A stretch of 64,000 nucleotides of DNA from Paracoccus endophyticus (GCF_003286075.1 NZ_QLUV01000001.1:620001-684000), one strand, 5' to 3'. Shown: positions 47,229 through 55,642, counted from the first letter of the stretch. Program-made: numbers and translations. Notes: generated by a model not told the origin, from the sequence alone.

Positions 47229-48648
47229 TCTTCCCAACTGGTCGCCGGAACTGACCGCGCTGGAAGAACAGAAGCGCGGCGAGAAATGGGCGCAGCGGGC
47301 GCTGGAAAGCGAAACGCAGATTGTCGCGCGCGCCATGAACGGCACCCGCAACAACACCCTGAACAACGCTGCGGTGAAGCTGGGGCACAAGATCGCCGCG
47401 GGCTATCTGGACCTGTCCGAGGTCGAGGCGGCGCTGTTGCATGCGGCGCAGGCAAGCGGGCTGGTGGGCGAGAACGGCGCGGACGCGGCGCTTGCCACGA
47501 TCCGCAGCGGACTGACGAAGGGGATGGAAGAACCCCAGCACCCCGAGGGCCGCCCCGACTATCGGAGCGCGCCTTCCATGATTGTTCCGCAGCCCGAACG
47601 CACGTCGCGGTTCTACAGTGCCGCCGACCTGGCGGGCCGCCCTGTCCCCGCCCGGCAATGGCTGGTCGAAGGCATGGTGCCCCAGAAAACCGTCACGCTG
47701 TTCAGCGGCGACGGTGGCACCGGCAAGTCACTGGCCGCCCTGCAACTGGCCGTCAGCGCCGCCACGGGGCGCGCATGGCTCAACATCCCCGTGCCGAAGG
47801 GCCGGGCGCTGTTCCTGTCCGCCGAAGATGACGACGACGAACTGCATATCCGCCTGGACACGATCCGGCGGCAGATGCGCCTGGAATGGTCCGATCTGGC
47901 CGGACTGACGATCCGGTCACTGGCGGGTGAGGATGCCTTGCTGGCGGTGGAAACCAAGATCGCCTTGGCGCAGACGGCGCTGTTCGATGAGATCGAGGCC
48001 CGCGCCGCCGATGAGCAACCGTCCCTGATCGTGCTGGACACGCTGGCGGACCTGTTTCCCGCCAATGAAAACGACCGGGCAGCGGTTCGGCAGTTCATCA
48101 GCATCTTGCGGGGTCTGGCGCTGCGGAAGAAATGCGCGGTCCTGCTGTTGGGGCACCCGTCCCTGACCGGGCTTGCCAGCGGCACGGGGACCAGTGGCAG
48201 CACCGCCTGGAACAACAGCGTCCGGTCCCGGCTCTACTTGGAACGGATCGTCCAGGATGGATACGAGCCGGACCCCGACAAGCGCGTGCTGTCCACCAAG
48301 AAGGCGAACTACGGCCGTGTCGGGGGCGAGCTGACCCTTACGTGGACCGAGGGCGTGTTTCTGCGCGATGCCGAGCCGCAGGGCCTGGACCGCCTGGCAG
48401 CGGGCGCAAAGTCGGAGCGTGTGTTCCTGCACCTCTTGCGCGAGGTCACGATGCAGGGCCGCAAGGTCAACGCATCGGGAGGGCTAAATTACGCGCCGAA
48501 GGTCTTTGAGACGCATCCCGATGCCGAGGGTTGCAACAAGAAAGTCCTGCGGTCCGCGATGGAAAAACTGCTCGCCAGTGGCAAGGTCAAGGTCATTCAC
48601 GGCGGTTCGCCATCGCGACCTGTGACCTGGTTGGAGGCCGCAGAATGA
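47215..48648 (+). CDS. RepA-like AAA ATPase/replicative helicase
   Basis: The 477-residue protein has Walker A FSGDGGTGKS at residues 163-172, Walker B LIVLDTLADLF near 271 and GHPSLTGLASGTGTSGS, the RepA/DnaB-like RecA fold of phage and plasmid helicases. A C-terminal winged-helix-like region follows. GGAAGGAGG lies 5 bases before the ATG, which sits inside the Prim-Pol gene. In many phages the two domains are one protein; here they are split but coupled. It would unwind the element's origin. Confidence 0.85.
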   Translation: MVAFDLPNWSPELTALEEQKRGEKWAQRALESETQIVARAMNGTRNNTLNNAAVKLGHKIAAGYLDLSEVEAALLHAAQASGLVGENGADAALATIRSGLTKGMEEPQHPEGRPDYRSAPSMIVPQPERTSRFYSAADLAGRPVPARQWLVEGMVPQKTVTLFSGDGGTGKSLAALQLAVSAATGRAWLNIPVPKGRALFLSAEDDDDELHIRLDTIRRQMRLEWSDLAGLTIRSLAGEDALLAVETKIALAQTALFDEIEARAADEQPSLIVLDTLADLFPANENDRAAVRQFISILRGLALRKKCAVLLLGHPSLTGLASGTGTSGSTAWNNSVRSRLYLERIVQDGYEPDPDKRVLSTKKANYGRVGGELTLTWTEGVFLRDAEPQGLDRLAAGAKSERVFLHLLREVTMQGRKVNASGGLNYAPKVFETHPDAEGCNKKVLRSAMEKLLASGKVKVIHGGSPSRPVTWLEAAE

Positions 48649-48824
48649 CGCCCTTCATCCCCCCCTTCACCACACCCTTCATCCCCCCTTCATCCCCCCC
48701 TCTGTCACACACCCCTATAACCCCTAGGTGTGTGCGCACCCCTTGGCGGGGATGCGCCACCTTTGGCGGGCGTGTGGCGACGGAAGCGGTGGCGTGTCGG
48801 ACCGCTCAAGAGGCCACCCGATGA
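48645..48824 (+). CDS. Uncertain 59-residue low-complexity ORF
   Basis: It starts at an ATG overlapping the helicase stop and reads MTPFIPPFTTPFIPPSSPP, encoded by short repeats of CCCTTCATCCCCC. Then it becomes Cys/Arg-rich without a family match. It may be translated by coupling, or be a non-coding spacer between replication and packaging genes. It overlaps the connector start by 4 bases, which mildly supports translation. Confidence 0.3.
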   Translation: MTPFIPPFTTPFIPPSSPPLSHTPITPRCVRTPWRGCATFGGRVATEAVACRTAQEATR

Positions 48825-49342
48825 CCTACACCCGCACGCCCGCGCTGGCTGTCCCTGTGGACCTGGCCGACGCCAAGCAACACCTGCGCGTCATGGCAGA
48901 TGACGACGATCTGGCGATCCAGCGCATGGTGCTGGCAGCCGCCCGTGAGATCGAGGCTTACTGCGACCTTGCCCTGACCCGGCAGACGATCAGCCTGACG
49001 GTTCTGGCAGACGAACGGCAGCCCGATCTGGTTCACGCCCTGCCAATCGGGCCGCTTGCCCCGGATGCCAACGTGACGGCGGACGGTGCACCGCTGGTCA
49101 ACGGCGTGACCGGGGACCGCTGGCCCGTGCTGATGCTGCCCGCCTGGATGCACGGCCCGGTGCGCGTGACCTATGAAGCCGGGTTCGGCGACGACGCGCG
49201 CAGCGTCCCCGACGACCTGCAACTGGCGATCATGGAGCAGGCCGCGTTCGCCTATGACAACCGTGGCAATGCCGATGCCAAGCCCGGCCTTGTCCCCGCC
49301 GCTGCCCGGATCGCGGCGCGGTATCGGAGGGTCAGGGCATGA
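48821..49342 (+). CDS. Phage head-tail connector (gp6-like)
   Basis: A 173-residue protein of the HK97 gp6/QLRG type: VDLADAKQHLRVMADDDDL near the start, EIEAYCDLALTRQT, and the C-terminal GLVPAAARIAARYRR. Such proteins form a ring below the portal to which a tail attaches. It is the only tail-side gene of the element, so it may be the adaptor to a helper's tail. It overlaps the terminase start (ATGA). Confidence 0.8.
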   Translation: MTYTRTPALAVPVDLADAKQHLRVMADDDDLAIQRMVLAAAREIEAYCDLALTRQTISLTVLADERQPDLVHALPIGPLAPDANVTADGAPLVNGVTGDRWPVLMLPAWMHGPVRVTYEAGFGDDARSVPDDLQLAIMEQAAFAYDNRGNADAKPGLVPAAARIAARYRRVRA

Positions 49343-51015
49343 CCCGCAGAGGCGCAGAGAGCGGCGCACAGGGCGACAAGGGCGCGCTGGTGGGTAAGGG
49401 CGGAAAGAGCGCGCAAGCCGCTGTCCGGGGCGCTGTGGCGTCTGGTCCCAATCCGCAGACTTTGAAACGGCAGAGGTACCGGCGGCTACCTGTTGCAGAC
49501 GAAAAAAATCCGGCCGCGATCGCCATTGCCTTCCTGGAGACGCTGCGGATTCCCGAGGGCAAGCTGGCGGGCCAACCGCTCAGGCTGGCGGAGTTCCAGC
49601 GGCAGTTCGTCCGGGGCGCGCTGGCCGATGGCGTGATGGTGGGCGTCCTGTCGATCGGGCGCGGCAACGCCAAGACCGCGACGGCGGCGGGGCTGGCGCT
49701 CGGGGCGCTCAAGGGCGTCTGGGACGATCAGCCGAAGCGGGAAATCCTCTTCGCCGCGCGCAACCGGGATCAGGCGAAGACCGCCTTCGGGTTCCTGGTG
49801 GGGTTCATCGAGGGGTTGCCCGAAGACGAGCAGGAGCTGTTCACCATCCGCCGCGCCAAGCTGGAGGTTGAGTTCGAGGGTAACGGCGGCGGGCTGGCGC
49901 GCTGCATCGCGGCCGATGGCAAGAGCATCCTGGGCGGGGCACCGACGCTGGCCCTGATGGACGAGCGGGCCGCTTGGGAGCGCGAGAAGGGCGACAACCT
50001 TGAGAACGCGATCCTGTCGGGTCTCGGCAAGCGCGACGGCCGCGCGCTCATCATCAGCACGAGCGCACCCGACGACGCCAACACGTTCAGCCGCTGGTTG
50101 GATGAACCCCCGCCTGGAACGTATGTGCAGGAACACCGGCCCCCCTTCGGACTGCCGGCCGACGATCTGGACAGTCTCTTGCAGGCCAACCCCGGCGCGA
50201 CCGAGGGCATCGGCGCGACGGCGGACTGGCTGGTCGCACAAGCCCGGCGGGCGATTGCGCGGGGCGGATCGGCGCTGTCCAGTTTCCGCAACCTGAACCG
50301 GAATGAGCGGGTCTCGACCGAGAACCGCAGCGTCCTGGTGACGGTGGACGAATGGCTGTCGTCGGAGGTGGACCCGGCGGACCTGCCCGACCGCGACGGG
50401 CCGTGCATCCTGGGCATCGACCTTGGCGGCAGTCGCAGCATGTCGGCGGCGGCGTTCTACTGGCCGCAGACCGGCCGGCTGGAGGCGCTGGGGACGTTCC
50501 CCGGAACGCCCGGCCTGGCAGATCGTGGCGCGTCTGACGGCGTGTCCGACCGCTACGTACAGATGCAGGACCGGGGCGAGCTGACGACCATGGGCGAGGC
50601 GACCGTTCCGCCCGGCCCCTGGCTGGCGGAGATCGTCCGCAAGCTGGACGGGATCACCCCGGCCTGTGTGGTGGGTGACAGGTTCCGCCATGCCGAGTTC
50701 ACCGAGGCGCTGGACAAGGCGGGGCTGCGTGTCCCGTTCGTCTGGCGCGGCTTCGGCTGGAAGGACGGCAGCGAAGACGTGGAGCGGTTCCGGCGGGCGC
50801 TGTTTGACGGCGAGGTCAGGGCGGTTCCGTCGCTCTTGCTGCGATCCGCCATGTCGGACGCCATTGTCCTGAACGACCCGGCGAACAACGCCAAGCTGGC
50901 GAAAGCCCGGTCCCTGGGCCGGATTGACGCGGCGGCGGCAACCGTGCTGGCCGTGGCGCAGGGGCAGCGGATGCTGGCGGCCCCGACCCGGAAAGCGAGG
51001 GTCGCGTGGGCCTGA
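49339..51015 (+). CDS. Phage terminase large subunit
   Basis: A 558-residue packaging motor. Walker A-like SIGRGNAKT at residues 105-113, Walker B LALMDERAAW near 204-213, and the nuclease aspartate in GIDLGGSRS (about D361). It cuts DNA concatemers and pumps DNA into the prohead. The N-terminal 60 residues are basic and Gly/Ala-rich, beyond the usual start, and could help recognise DNA. No small-terminase gene is beside it. Confidence 0.9.
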   Translation: MTRRGAESGAQGDKGALVGKGGKSAQAAVRGAVASGPNPQTLKRQRYRRLPVADEKNPAAIAIAFLETLRIPEGKLAGQPLRLAEFQRQFVRGALADGVMVGVLSIGRGNAKTATAAGLALGALKGVWDDQPKREILFAARNRDQAKTAFGFLVGFIEGLPEDEQELFTIRRAKLEVEFEGNGGGLARCIAADGKSILGGAPTLALMDERAAWEREKGDNLENAILSGLGKRDGRALIISTSAPDDANTFSRWLDEPPPGTYVQEHRPPFGLPADDLDSLLQANPGATEGIGATADWLVAQARRAIARGGSALSSFRNLNRNERVSTENRSVLVTVDEWLSSEVDPADLPDRDGPCILGIDLGGSRSMSAAAFYWPQTGRLEALGTFPGTPGLADRGASDGVSDRYVQMQDRGELTTMGEATVPPGPWLAEIVRKLDGITPACVVGDRFRHAEFTEALDKAGLRVPFVWRGFGWKDGSEDVERFRRALFDGEVRAVPSLLLRSAMSDAIVLNDPANNAKLAKARSLGRIDAAAATVLAVAQGQRMLAAPTRKARVAWA

Positions 51016-51356
51016 GAGACGACTACACCCGCCACAGCAAGCGCGTCACGCGCGGCCCGCGCTGGCACACGCTGCGGATGGCCGTTCTGGAACGCGACGG
51101 CTTCAAGTGCGTGGACTGCGGCAAGAGCCGGGGCCGCTTGGAGTGCGACCATATCGTGCCCGTCCGGCTGCGGCCTGACCTGGCCTATTCCCCCGAAAAT
51201 TGCGCCATGCGGTGCCCTTCCTGCCACTCGGCAAAGACCCGCATCGAGGTGGGAAATCCCCCGCCTTCGTATGACCGCCAAGGCTGGCGGCAGGCTGTCA
51301 ACGATCTGATGGCCGACAATCCCCCCCTATCGAGCAACGAGGAAACACATGCTTGA
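51006..51356 (+). CDS. HNH endonuclease
   Basis: A 116-residue protein starting at GTG inside the terminase 3' end. It has the zinc pairs FKCVDCG and CPSCH around the HNH core ECDHIVPV and ENCAMRCPSC. In HK97-like phages an HNH protein next to the terminase is needed for DNA cleavage during packaging. It overlaps the capsid gene by 8 bases. Confidence 0.88.
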   Translation: MGLRDDYTRHSKRVTRGPRWHTLRMAVLERDGFKCVDCGKSRGRLECDHIVPVRLRPDLAYSPENCAMRCPSCHSAKTRIEVGNPPPSYDRQGWRQAVNDLMADNPPLSSNEETHA

Positions 51357-52590
51357 TTCTGTGAAGATCGCGCGCCGTCAGTCGGAAATCCGGCAGCAGC
51401 TCGCAACCCTGGTCGGAAAGGAAAGCCCGACCGAAGACGAGACCCGTTCGATGGAGACGCTGGACGGCGAGTATCGGACCAACGAGACCCGCTATCGCGC
51501 GGCCCTGACCGCCGAAGACACCGAGCGGCGCGAGGCCGGGGCGGACCTGGAGACGCGCAGCGACCGCCAGTTCGCGGAGCTGGTCGGCCGGTTCGAGCTG
51601 CGGCAGGTGGCGCTGGCGATCGACGAGGGCCGCGCCCTGACCGGAGCGACGGCCGAGGTCGTGGCCGAGCTGCGGAACGCGGGCGGCTATCAGGGCATCC
51701 CGGTTCCGTTCGCGGCGCTGGAAACCCGCGCGGGCGAGACCGTCGCGGCGGACCAGATCAAGCCCAAGACCTACCGCAACGTCATCGACCGGCTGTTCCC
51801 CGCGAGTGTCGCGGCGAAGCTGGGGATCGAGCGCATCCAGATCGAGCGGGGCGAGCTGGCGTTCCCCGTCGCCACGTCCGGGGCCGTCTTCGGCTGGCAG
51901 ACGACCGAGCTGGGCAACGTGGGGGCACCCAACCCCTACGCCACGACCGAGCGCAGCCTGACCCCGGATCACACGGGCGGCGCGCAGATGGTCATCAGCC
52001 GCAAGGCGCTGAAACAGGCCGGCGAGGGCCTGGAAGAAGCGATCCGGCGCGACCTGAACGCGGTCATCGGGGCCGAGCTGGACCGCGTGGTCATCAACGG
52101 CAGCGGCGCGGCGGGCCAGCCTCTCGGCATCATCCCCGGCGCGGCGACCTACGGCATCGCCAGCACGGCGGTTGGCGCGGCGGCGACCTGGGGCGCGTTC
52201 CGGACCGCGATCGTCGCCTTCATGCAGGGCAACGCGATCACGTCCCCGTCGCAGGTGAACATCGGCTTCCCCCCGGCGATCTGGGCGGACCTGGACAGCC
52301 TGCAAGCCGCCGACTCGGCGCCGATGTGGGAATGGGACCGCCTGGTCAAGAACGTGGGCACGGCGGCGATCAGCAACGTCATCCCCGCCGCGACGGCGAT
52401 CATGACGGCGACGGTGCAGGGCATCGCGCCGGGCTATCTCGGCATCTATGGCGGGATCGACCTGATCCGCGACCCTTACACCAAGGCGGCCAGCGGGCAG
52501 CTTGTCCTGACGGGACTGGTGACGGCCGACTTCACCGTCCCGCGCGGGATGCAGACGCGCATCCTGACCGGCCTGGCGGGGACGCCCTGA
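51349..52590 (+). CDS. Major capsid protein, HK97 fold
   Basis: A 413-residue protein. The N-terminal about 110 residues are charged and helical (scaffold-like delta domain, removed by the protease in HK97). The mature part has FPASVAAKLGIERI, the E-loop region, and NGSGAAGQPLGIIPG, a common capsid signature. GAGGA lies before the ATG. It is followed by the protease (TGATG). Confidence 0.88.
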   Translation: MLDSVKIARRQSEIRQQLATLVGKESPTEDETRSMETLDGEYRTNETRYRAALTAEDTERREAGADLETRSDRQFAELVGRFELRQVALAIDEGRALTGATAEVVAELRNAGGYQGIPVPFAALETRAGETVAADQIKPKTYRNVIDRLFPASVAAKLGIERIQIERGELAFPVATSGAVFGWQTTELGNVGAPNPYATTERSLTPDHTGGAQMVISRKALKQAGEGLEEAIRRDLNAVIGAELDRVVINGSGAAGQPLGIIPGAATYGIASTAVGAAATWGAFRTAIVAFMQGNAITSPSQVNIGFPPAIWADLDSLQAADSAPMWEWDRLVKNVGTAAISNVIPAATAIMTATVQGIAPGYLGIYGGIDLIRDPYTKAASGQLVLTGLVTADFTVPRGMQTRILTGLAGTP

Positions 52591-53144
52591 TGCTGTGGGG
52601 CGCGATGAACGGCAGCCTTGAGCTGCGGGCCGAGGGCGGGACAACCCGCCTTCGCGCCACCTTCCCCTATGGCCGGGAAACGGAGCTTGCGCCGGGGCGG
52701 TATGAGTCCATCGCGCCGCGCGCCTTTGCTGCCCGGATCGAGGCGGGCGAGGATATCCACCTGTTGGCGGGTCACAGCTACGACCGGCCGCTTGCATCCC
52801 GGTCGGCGGGCAACCTGCGCCTGTCCGACGACGACGACGCATTGCGGCTGGAGGCGGAGATCGACGGCGGCACGACCTGGGCGGCGGACTTCATCGCCGC
52901 GCACCGGGCCGGGCTTATCCGGGGCCTGTCGCCCGGCTTTCGCGTGCCGCGCGGCGGTGAGCGGATCGAGCAGCGGGCGGGCGGGCTGCACCGGACGATC
53001 ACCGAGGCCGAGCTGTTCGAGGTCTCGACCGTCACCCGGCCCGCCTATCCCGAGGCGCAGATCGAGGCGCGGAGCTGGGAGACGCATCAGGACCGGCAAC
53101 CCTATCGCGGCCCGGCCTATCCCTTGAACCGATGGAGGGCATAA
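52590..53144 (+). CDS. HK97-type prohead protease
   Basis: A 184-residue serine protease of the U35 type. It has RYESIAPRAF, the catalytic histidine in LLAGHSYDRPL near residue 66, and ISPGF-like LSPGFRVP with the serine near 110, then FEVSTVTRPAYPEA. It would mature the capsid. In HK97 it precedes the capsid gene; here it follows. An in-frame ATG at 52605 is an alternative start. Confidence 0.85.
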   Translation: MLWGAMNGSLELRAEGGTTRLRATFPYGRETELAPGRYESIAPRAFAARIEAGEDIHLLAGHSYDRPLASRSAGNLRLSDDDDALRLEAEIDGGTTWAADFIAAHRAGLIRGLSPGFRVPRGGERIEQRAGGLHRTITEAELFEVSTVTRPAYPEAQIEARSWETHQDRQPYRGPAYPLNRWRA

Positions 53145-54226
53145 TGGGGATCTTCGATCTGTTCCGGCGGCAACGGGAGGTGGGCAACTATCCCCCGTCC
53201 GAAACTCGCGCCCTGGCGACGGGCTACACCGCCGATCTGATCGCGGCGCGGGCCGAATGGCTGTCGGGCCGGTCCAACATGGCCGAGCTGACGGCGACCG
53301 TTCAAAGCTGTGTGAGCCTCTGGGAAAGCGGTTTCACCCTGGCGGACGTGACCGGCACCGACCTGCTAGATCGGCGGGCGCTGGCGATGCTGGCCCGCTC
53401 GCTGGCCCTGCGGGGCGAGGCCGTGTTCCTGATCCGGGACCGGCTGTTGCCTATTACCGATTGGGACATGAAGACCCTGCATGGCGAGCCGACCGCCTAC
53501 CGGGTCAGCGTGTCCGAAGTGGGCGGGGGGCACTCCCAAACCGTCCTTGCAGGCGAAGTGCTGCATGTCCGCATCGGAAGCTCGCCCGTAACGCCCTGGG
53601 CGGGCACGTCGCCGCTGCATCGGGCCAGCCTCTCGGCATCACTGTTGCAAGAGGTCGAGTGCGCGCTGCGCGACGTGTGGCGGGATGCGCCGATCGGCAG
53701 TCAGATCGTGCCACTGCCCGACTCATCGTCCGAGGACATGGCATCCCTGCGGCGGTCCTTCCGGGGCGCGCGCGGACAGTCTCTGGTGATTGAGGGCACG
53801 GCGCAGGCGGTCGCGGCCGGGATGCACCCGCAGCTTGAAAAGCGGGTCGAGGGCCTGACCCCGGACATGCAGCGCGCCATGACGGCCGAGACGTTGCAGG
53901 CGGCCCGTGGCGCGGTCCTGATGGCCTATGGCGTCCTTCCCGCGCTGCTGAACCCGGCAACCACTGGGCCGCTTGTGCGGGAGGCGCAGCGGCACCTGGC
54001 GCAGCTTGTCTTGCAACCCCTCGCCCTGATCGTGGCGGAGGAAGCGACGGCCAAGCTGGGCCAGCCGGTGACGCTGGACGTGGTGCGGCCGATGCAGGCT
54101 TACGACCACGGCGGCAAGGCGCGGGCCTTCGGGGCGATGCTGCAAGCCTACGCCACCGCGAAGGAGGCCGGTCTGGACGGCGCGGCGCTGCAAGACGCCA
54201 TGACGTTCATCGACTGGCAGGAATGA
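53144..54226 (+). CDS. Phage portal protein
   Basis: A 360-residue portal of the HK97 family. MGIFDLFRRQ is the usual start, then TVQSCVSLW, GEVLHVRIGSSPVTPWAG and the C-terminal REAQRHLAQLVLQPLALIVAEE. It forms the dodecameric DNA gate at one head vertex. GGAGG lies 5 bases before the ATG at 53144, which overlaps the protease stop (TAATG); the ATG at 53132 is less likely. It is the last gene of the head operon. Confidence 0.88.
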   Translation: MGIFDLFRRQREVGNYPPSETRALATGYTADLIAARAEWLSGRSNMAELTATVQSCVSLWESGFTLADVTGTDLLDRRALAMLARSLALRGEAVFLIRDRLLPITDWDMKTLHGEPTAYRVSVSEVGGGHSQTVLAGEVLHVRIGSSPVTPWAGTSPLHRASLSASLLQEVECALRDVWRDAPIGSQIVPLPDSSSEDMASLRRSFRGARGQSLVIEGTAQAVAAGMHPQLEKRVEGLTPDMQRAMTAETLQAARGAVLMAYGVLPALLNPATTGPLVREAQRHLAQLVLQPLALIVAEEATAKLGQPVTLDVVRPMQAYDHGGKARAFGAMLQAYATAKEAGLDGAALQDAMTFIDWQE

Positions 54227-54339
54227 CGAGACAGGGCCGGGATGCGCCCTGCGGTAGCTCAACCGCGAAGCATCTGGGATCAGACGGCGAGTGCCCCGGT
54301 TCAGCGACCGAACAACCCCGTCACGGCGCGGCCCTTGAG

Positions 54340-54470
54340 AACCTTTCGGGGGCGCGGCGCAGGCTGGCACGGCTTGTAACCGGGGCCAGCCAACGCAGCG
54401 CGTGTATGCGCTACGCCCCGCGTCTGGGGCAGGGGCCGGGGCAGCGGGATGTTGCACCGGCCCCGACTTT
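54340..54470 (-). ncRNA. Phage C4-antisense-RNA-like element, copy 3
   Basis: On the minus strand GTGCAACATCCCGCTGC and CCCCAGACGC match copy 1, and are followed by GGCTGGCCCCGGTTACAAGCC with its partner CCAGCC (54360-54395). It lies downstream of the coiled-coil gene on the same strand and antisense to the end of the head operon transcript. The 264-base gap 54227-54490 shows no protein gene. Confidence 0.4.
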
Positions 54471-54475
54471 CTTCT
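54432..54475 (+). terminator. Terminator of the head gene operon
   Basis: The perfect stem GGGGCCGG/CCGGCCCC has a 17-base loop and is followed by GACTTTCTTCT on the plus strand. Confidence 0.6.
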
Positions 54476-54490
54476 GGGCGAGCGAAGATT

Positions 54491-54691
54491 TTATGGGAAC
54501 ATCCTTTCCGCAGGCTTTTCACCAGCGGCAACCGCGCGCACAACATCGGCGAGGTCGGCGTTCTCCGTTGCGACCTCTTGCAGCGTCCCGATCAGGGCTT
54601 TCATCGTCGACAATAGCTGTTCCTGCACTTCGGCCTGTTTGTCGAGGCTCGCTTTCAAATCGACAAGCGCGTCGTAGATAACATCGTCCAT
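54491..54691 (-). CDS. Small coiled-coil protein of unknown function
   Basis: The 66-residue product begins MDDVIYDALVDLKASLDKQA and continues with heptad-like Leu/Val spacing and Glu/Gln-rich helices, so it probably forms a short coiled coil. AAAGG lies 8 bases before the ATG and a promoter candidate lies at 54726-54754. It is the only protein gene of the element on the minus strand, divergent from the winged-helix-like gene. That position is usual for regulators or for satellite interference proteins. No family is recognised. Confidence 0.55.
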   Translation of the reverse strand: MDDVIYDALVDLKASLDKQAEVQEQLLSTMKALIGTLQEVATENADLADVVRAVAAGEKPAERMFP

Positions 54692-54725
54692 AGTTGAGCC
54701 TTTCTTGCTCTAAGATTGCAGCAGC

Positions 54726-54754
54726 ATTAGCGGCGAGACGACACCCGAGCGCAA
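54726..54754 (-). promoter_or_regulatory. Candidate promoter of the coiled-coil gene
   Basis: On the minus strand TTGCGC and GCTAAT are separated by 17 bases, 34 bases before the ATG. Confidence 0.45.
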
Positions 54755-54781
54755 GCCTAAACGCGCGCAGCACGATTACGC

Positions 54782-54810
54782 TTGCCGGCACGCTAAGTGT
54801 GTGCTACGCA
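54782..54810 (+). promoter_or_regulatory. Candidate promoter of the winged-helix/integrase operon
   Basis: TTGCCG and TACGCA are separated by 17 bases. The predicted start of transcription falls at the ATG at 54818, which would give a leaderless mRNA. Confidence 0.4.
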
Positions 54811-54817
54811 TTGGATC

Positions 54818-55450
54818 ATGAAATCCGGTCCTTTCCTCTCGATGATCGCCGATACCTTCTCCGTGGAGGGTAAAACGGTAACGGTCTATGCCCGTGCGCT
54901 CAAAGAGGCAGGCCTGCTGACCACGGGCGCACGGGGCGTGAACGCCCCCGACATGACACCGCTGGACGCCGCGCGCATGACAATCGCTCTGCTGGCATGT
55001 GACGGTCCGTCGCAAGCGGTGGACCGTGTGCGCCGGTTCGGTCAACTGCGCCACAAGCCCACGCTGGGCTATTCGCAGACGTGGCGCGAGGTTGTCACGG
55101 CCGACGAGTTCGCCAGCCTGTTCCCCGGCGCGAAGACGCTGGAAGATGTGCTTGCGTTCATTTTCAGTTTGTATCTGGACCGAGGAATTAACGATGCCTC
55201 GGCTTGGTTCGGCCGACATATGCTGTCTCTAACTGTCCGTCCGGGCGACGTTATGGCGGAGCTTGTCCAGTGGACCTATGGCAGCGAAGATAAGATCGCC
55301 GGCGAGCGCGTCGTTCCCTTCAAGGGCGAGAGGGGCGACCCCCAATATGTCACCATTCCGCGCGGCCTGCTGGTGGAGCGGACAGCTTCGCCCGGCACCA
55401 TGAGCTTGATTGCCACGCAGTTGTGGGCCGACGCTAAAGGCGAGGGCTGA
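54818..55450 (+). CDS. Putative winged-helix DNA-binding protein of the element
   Basis: A 210-residue protein whose first 70 residues (IADTFSVEGKTVTVYARALK, then LLTTGARG and MTPLDAARMTIALLA) look like a helix-turn-helix/winged-helix domain seen in alphaproteobacterial phage proteins. The rest is of unknown fold. The ATG at 54818 lacks a ribosome site and may be leaderless; GTG at 54797 is in frame. It heads the operon with the 62-residue gene and integrase. It could be the regulator or a divergent small terminase. I cannot decide between them. Confidence 0.6.
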   Translation: MKSGPFLSMIADTFSVEGKTVTVYARALKEAGLLTTGARGVNAPDMTPLDAARMTIALLACDGPSQAVDRVRRFGQLRHKPTLGYSQTWREVVTADEFASLFPGAKTLEDVLAFIFSLYLDRGINDASAWFGRHMLSLTVRPGDVMAELVQWTYGSEDKIAGERVVPFKGERGDPQYVTIPRGLLVERTASPGTMSLIATQLWADAKGEG

Positions 55451-55453
55451 CGC

Positions 55454-55642
55454 ATGGCTGCCCGTCCCGTCACCATCCCCAAGAACGAGTTGGCAGGCTA
55501 CGCGCAAGTGATGCGCGAAGCCAACATCGAGCATTGGACGGTATCGGCCGAGCGGCCGGACGGAACGCGAATCACCATCACGGCGGGCGCGACGACCAGC
55601 GGCCCGAACGAAATCGACAAGATGTTGGGGATCGGCCGATGA
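55454..55642 (+). CDS. Small protein upstream of integrase, possible excision factor
   Basis: A 62-residue protein (begins MAARPVTIPKNELAGYAQVM) with a predicted helix, then beta strands (IEHWTVSAERPDGTRITITAG). Small genes directly before integrases in alphaproteobacterial islands often have this layout and are candidate recombination directionality factors. The stop overlaps the integrase start by 4 bases. No motif proves a function. Confidence 0.6.
   Translation: MAARPVTIPKNELAGYAQVMREANIEHWTVSAERPDGTRITITAGATTSGPNEIDKMLGIGR

Noticed and set aside
48650-48720. Short C-rich repeats as a possible CRISPR array
   Set aside because: Units are too short, irregular and without spacers; no cas genes are present in the window.
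48821-54226. Head genes as a gene transfer agent cluster
   Set aside because: They lie between att repeats with an integrase and replication genes, the order is wrong for a GTA, and tail genes are missing.
54250-54320. tRNA-like text (GGTAGCTCAAC and GGTTCAGC) after the portal gene
   Set aside because: The arms do not pair into a cloverleaf and the T-loop lacks the required sequence; only a small hairpin CGGT/ACCG forms.
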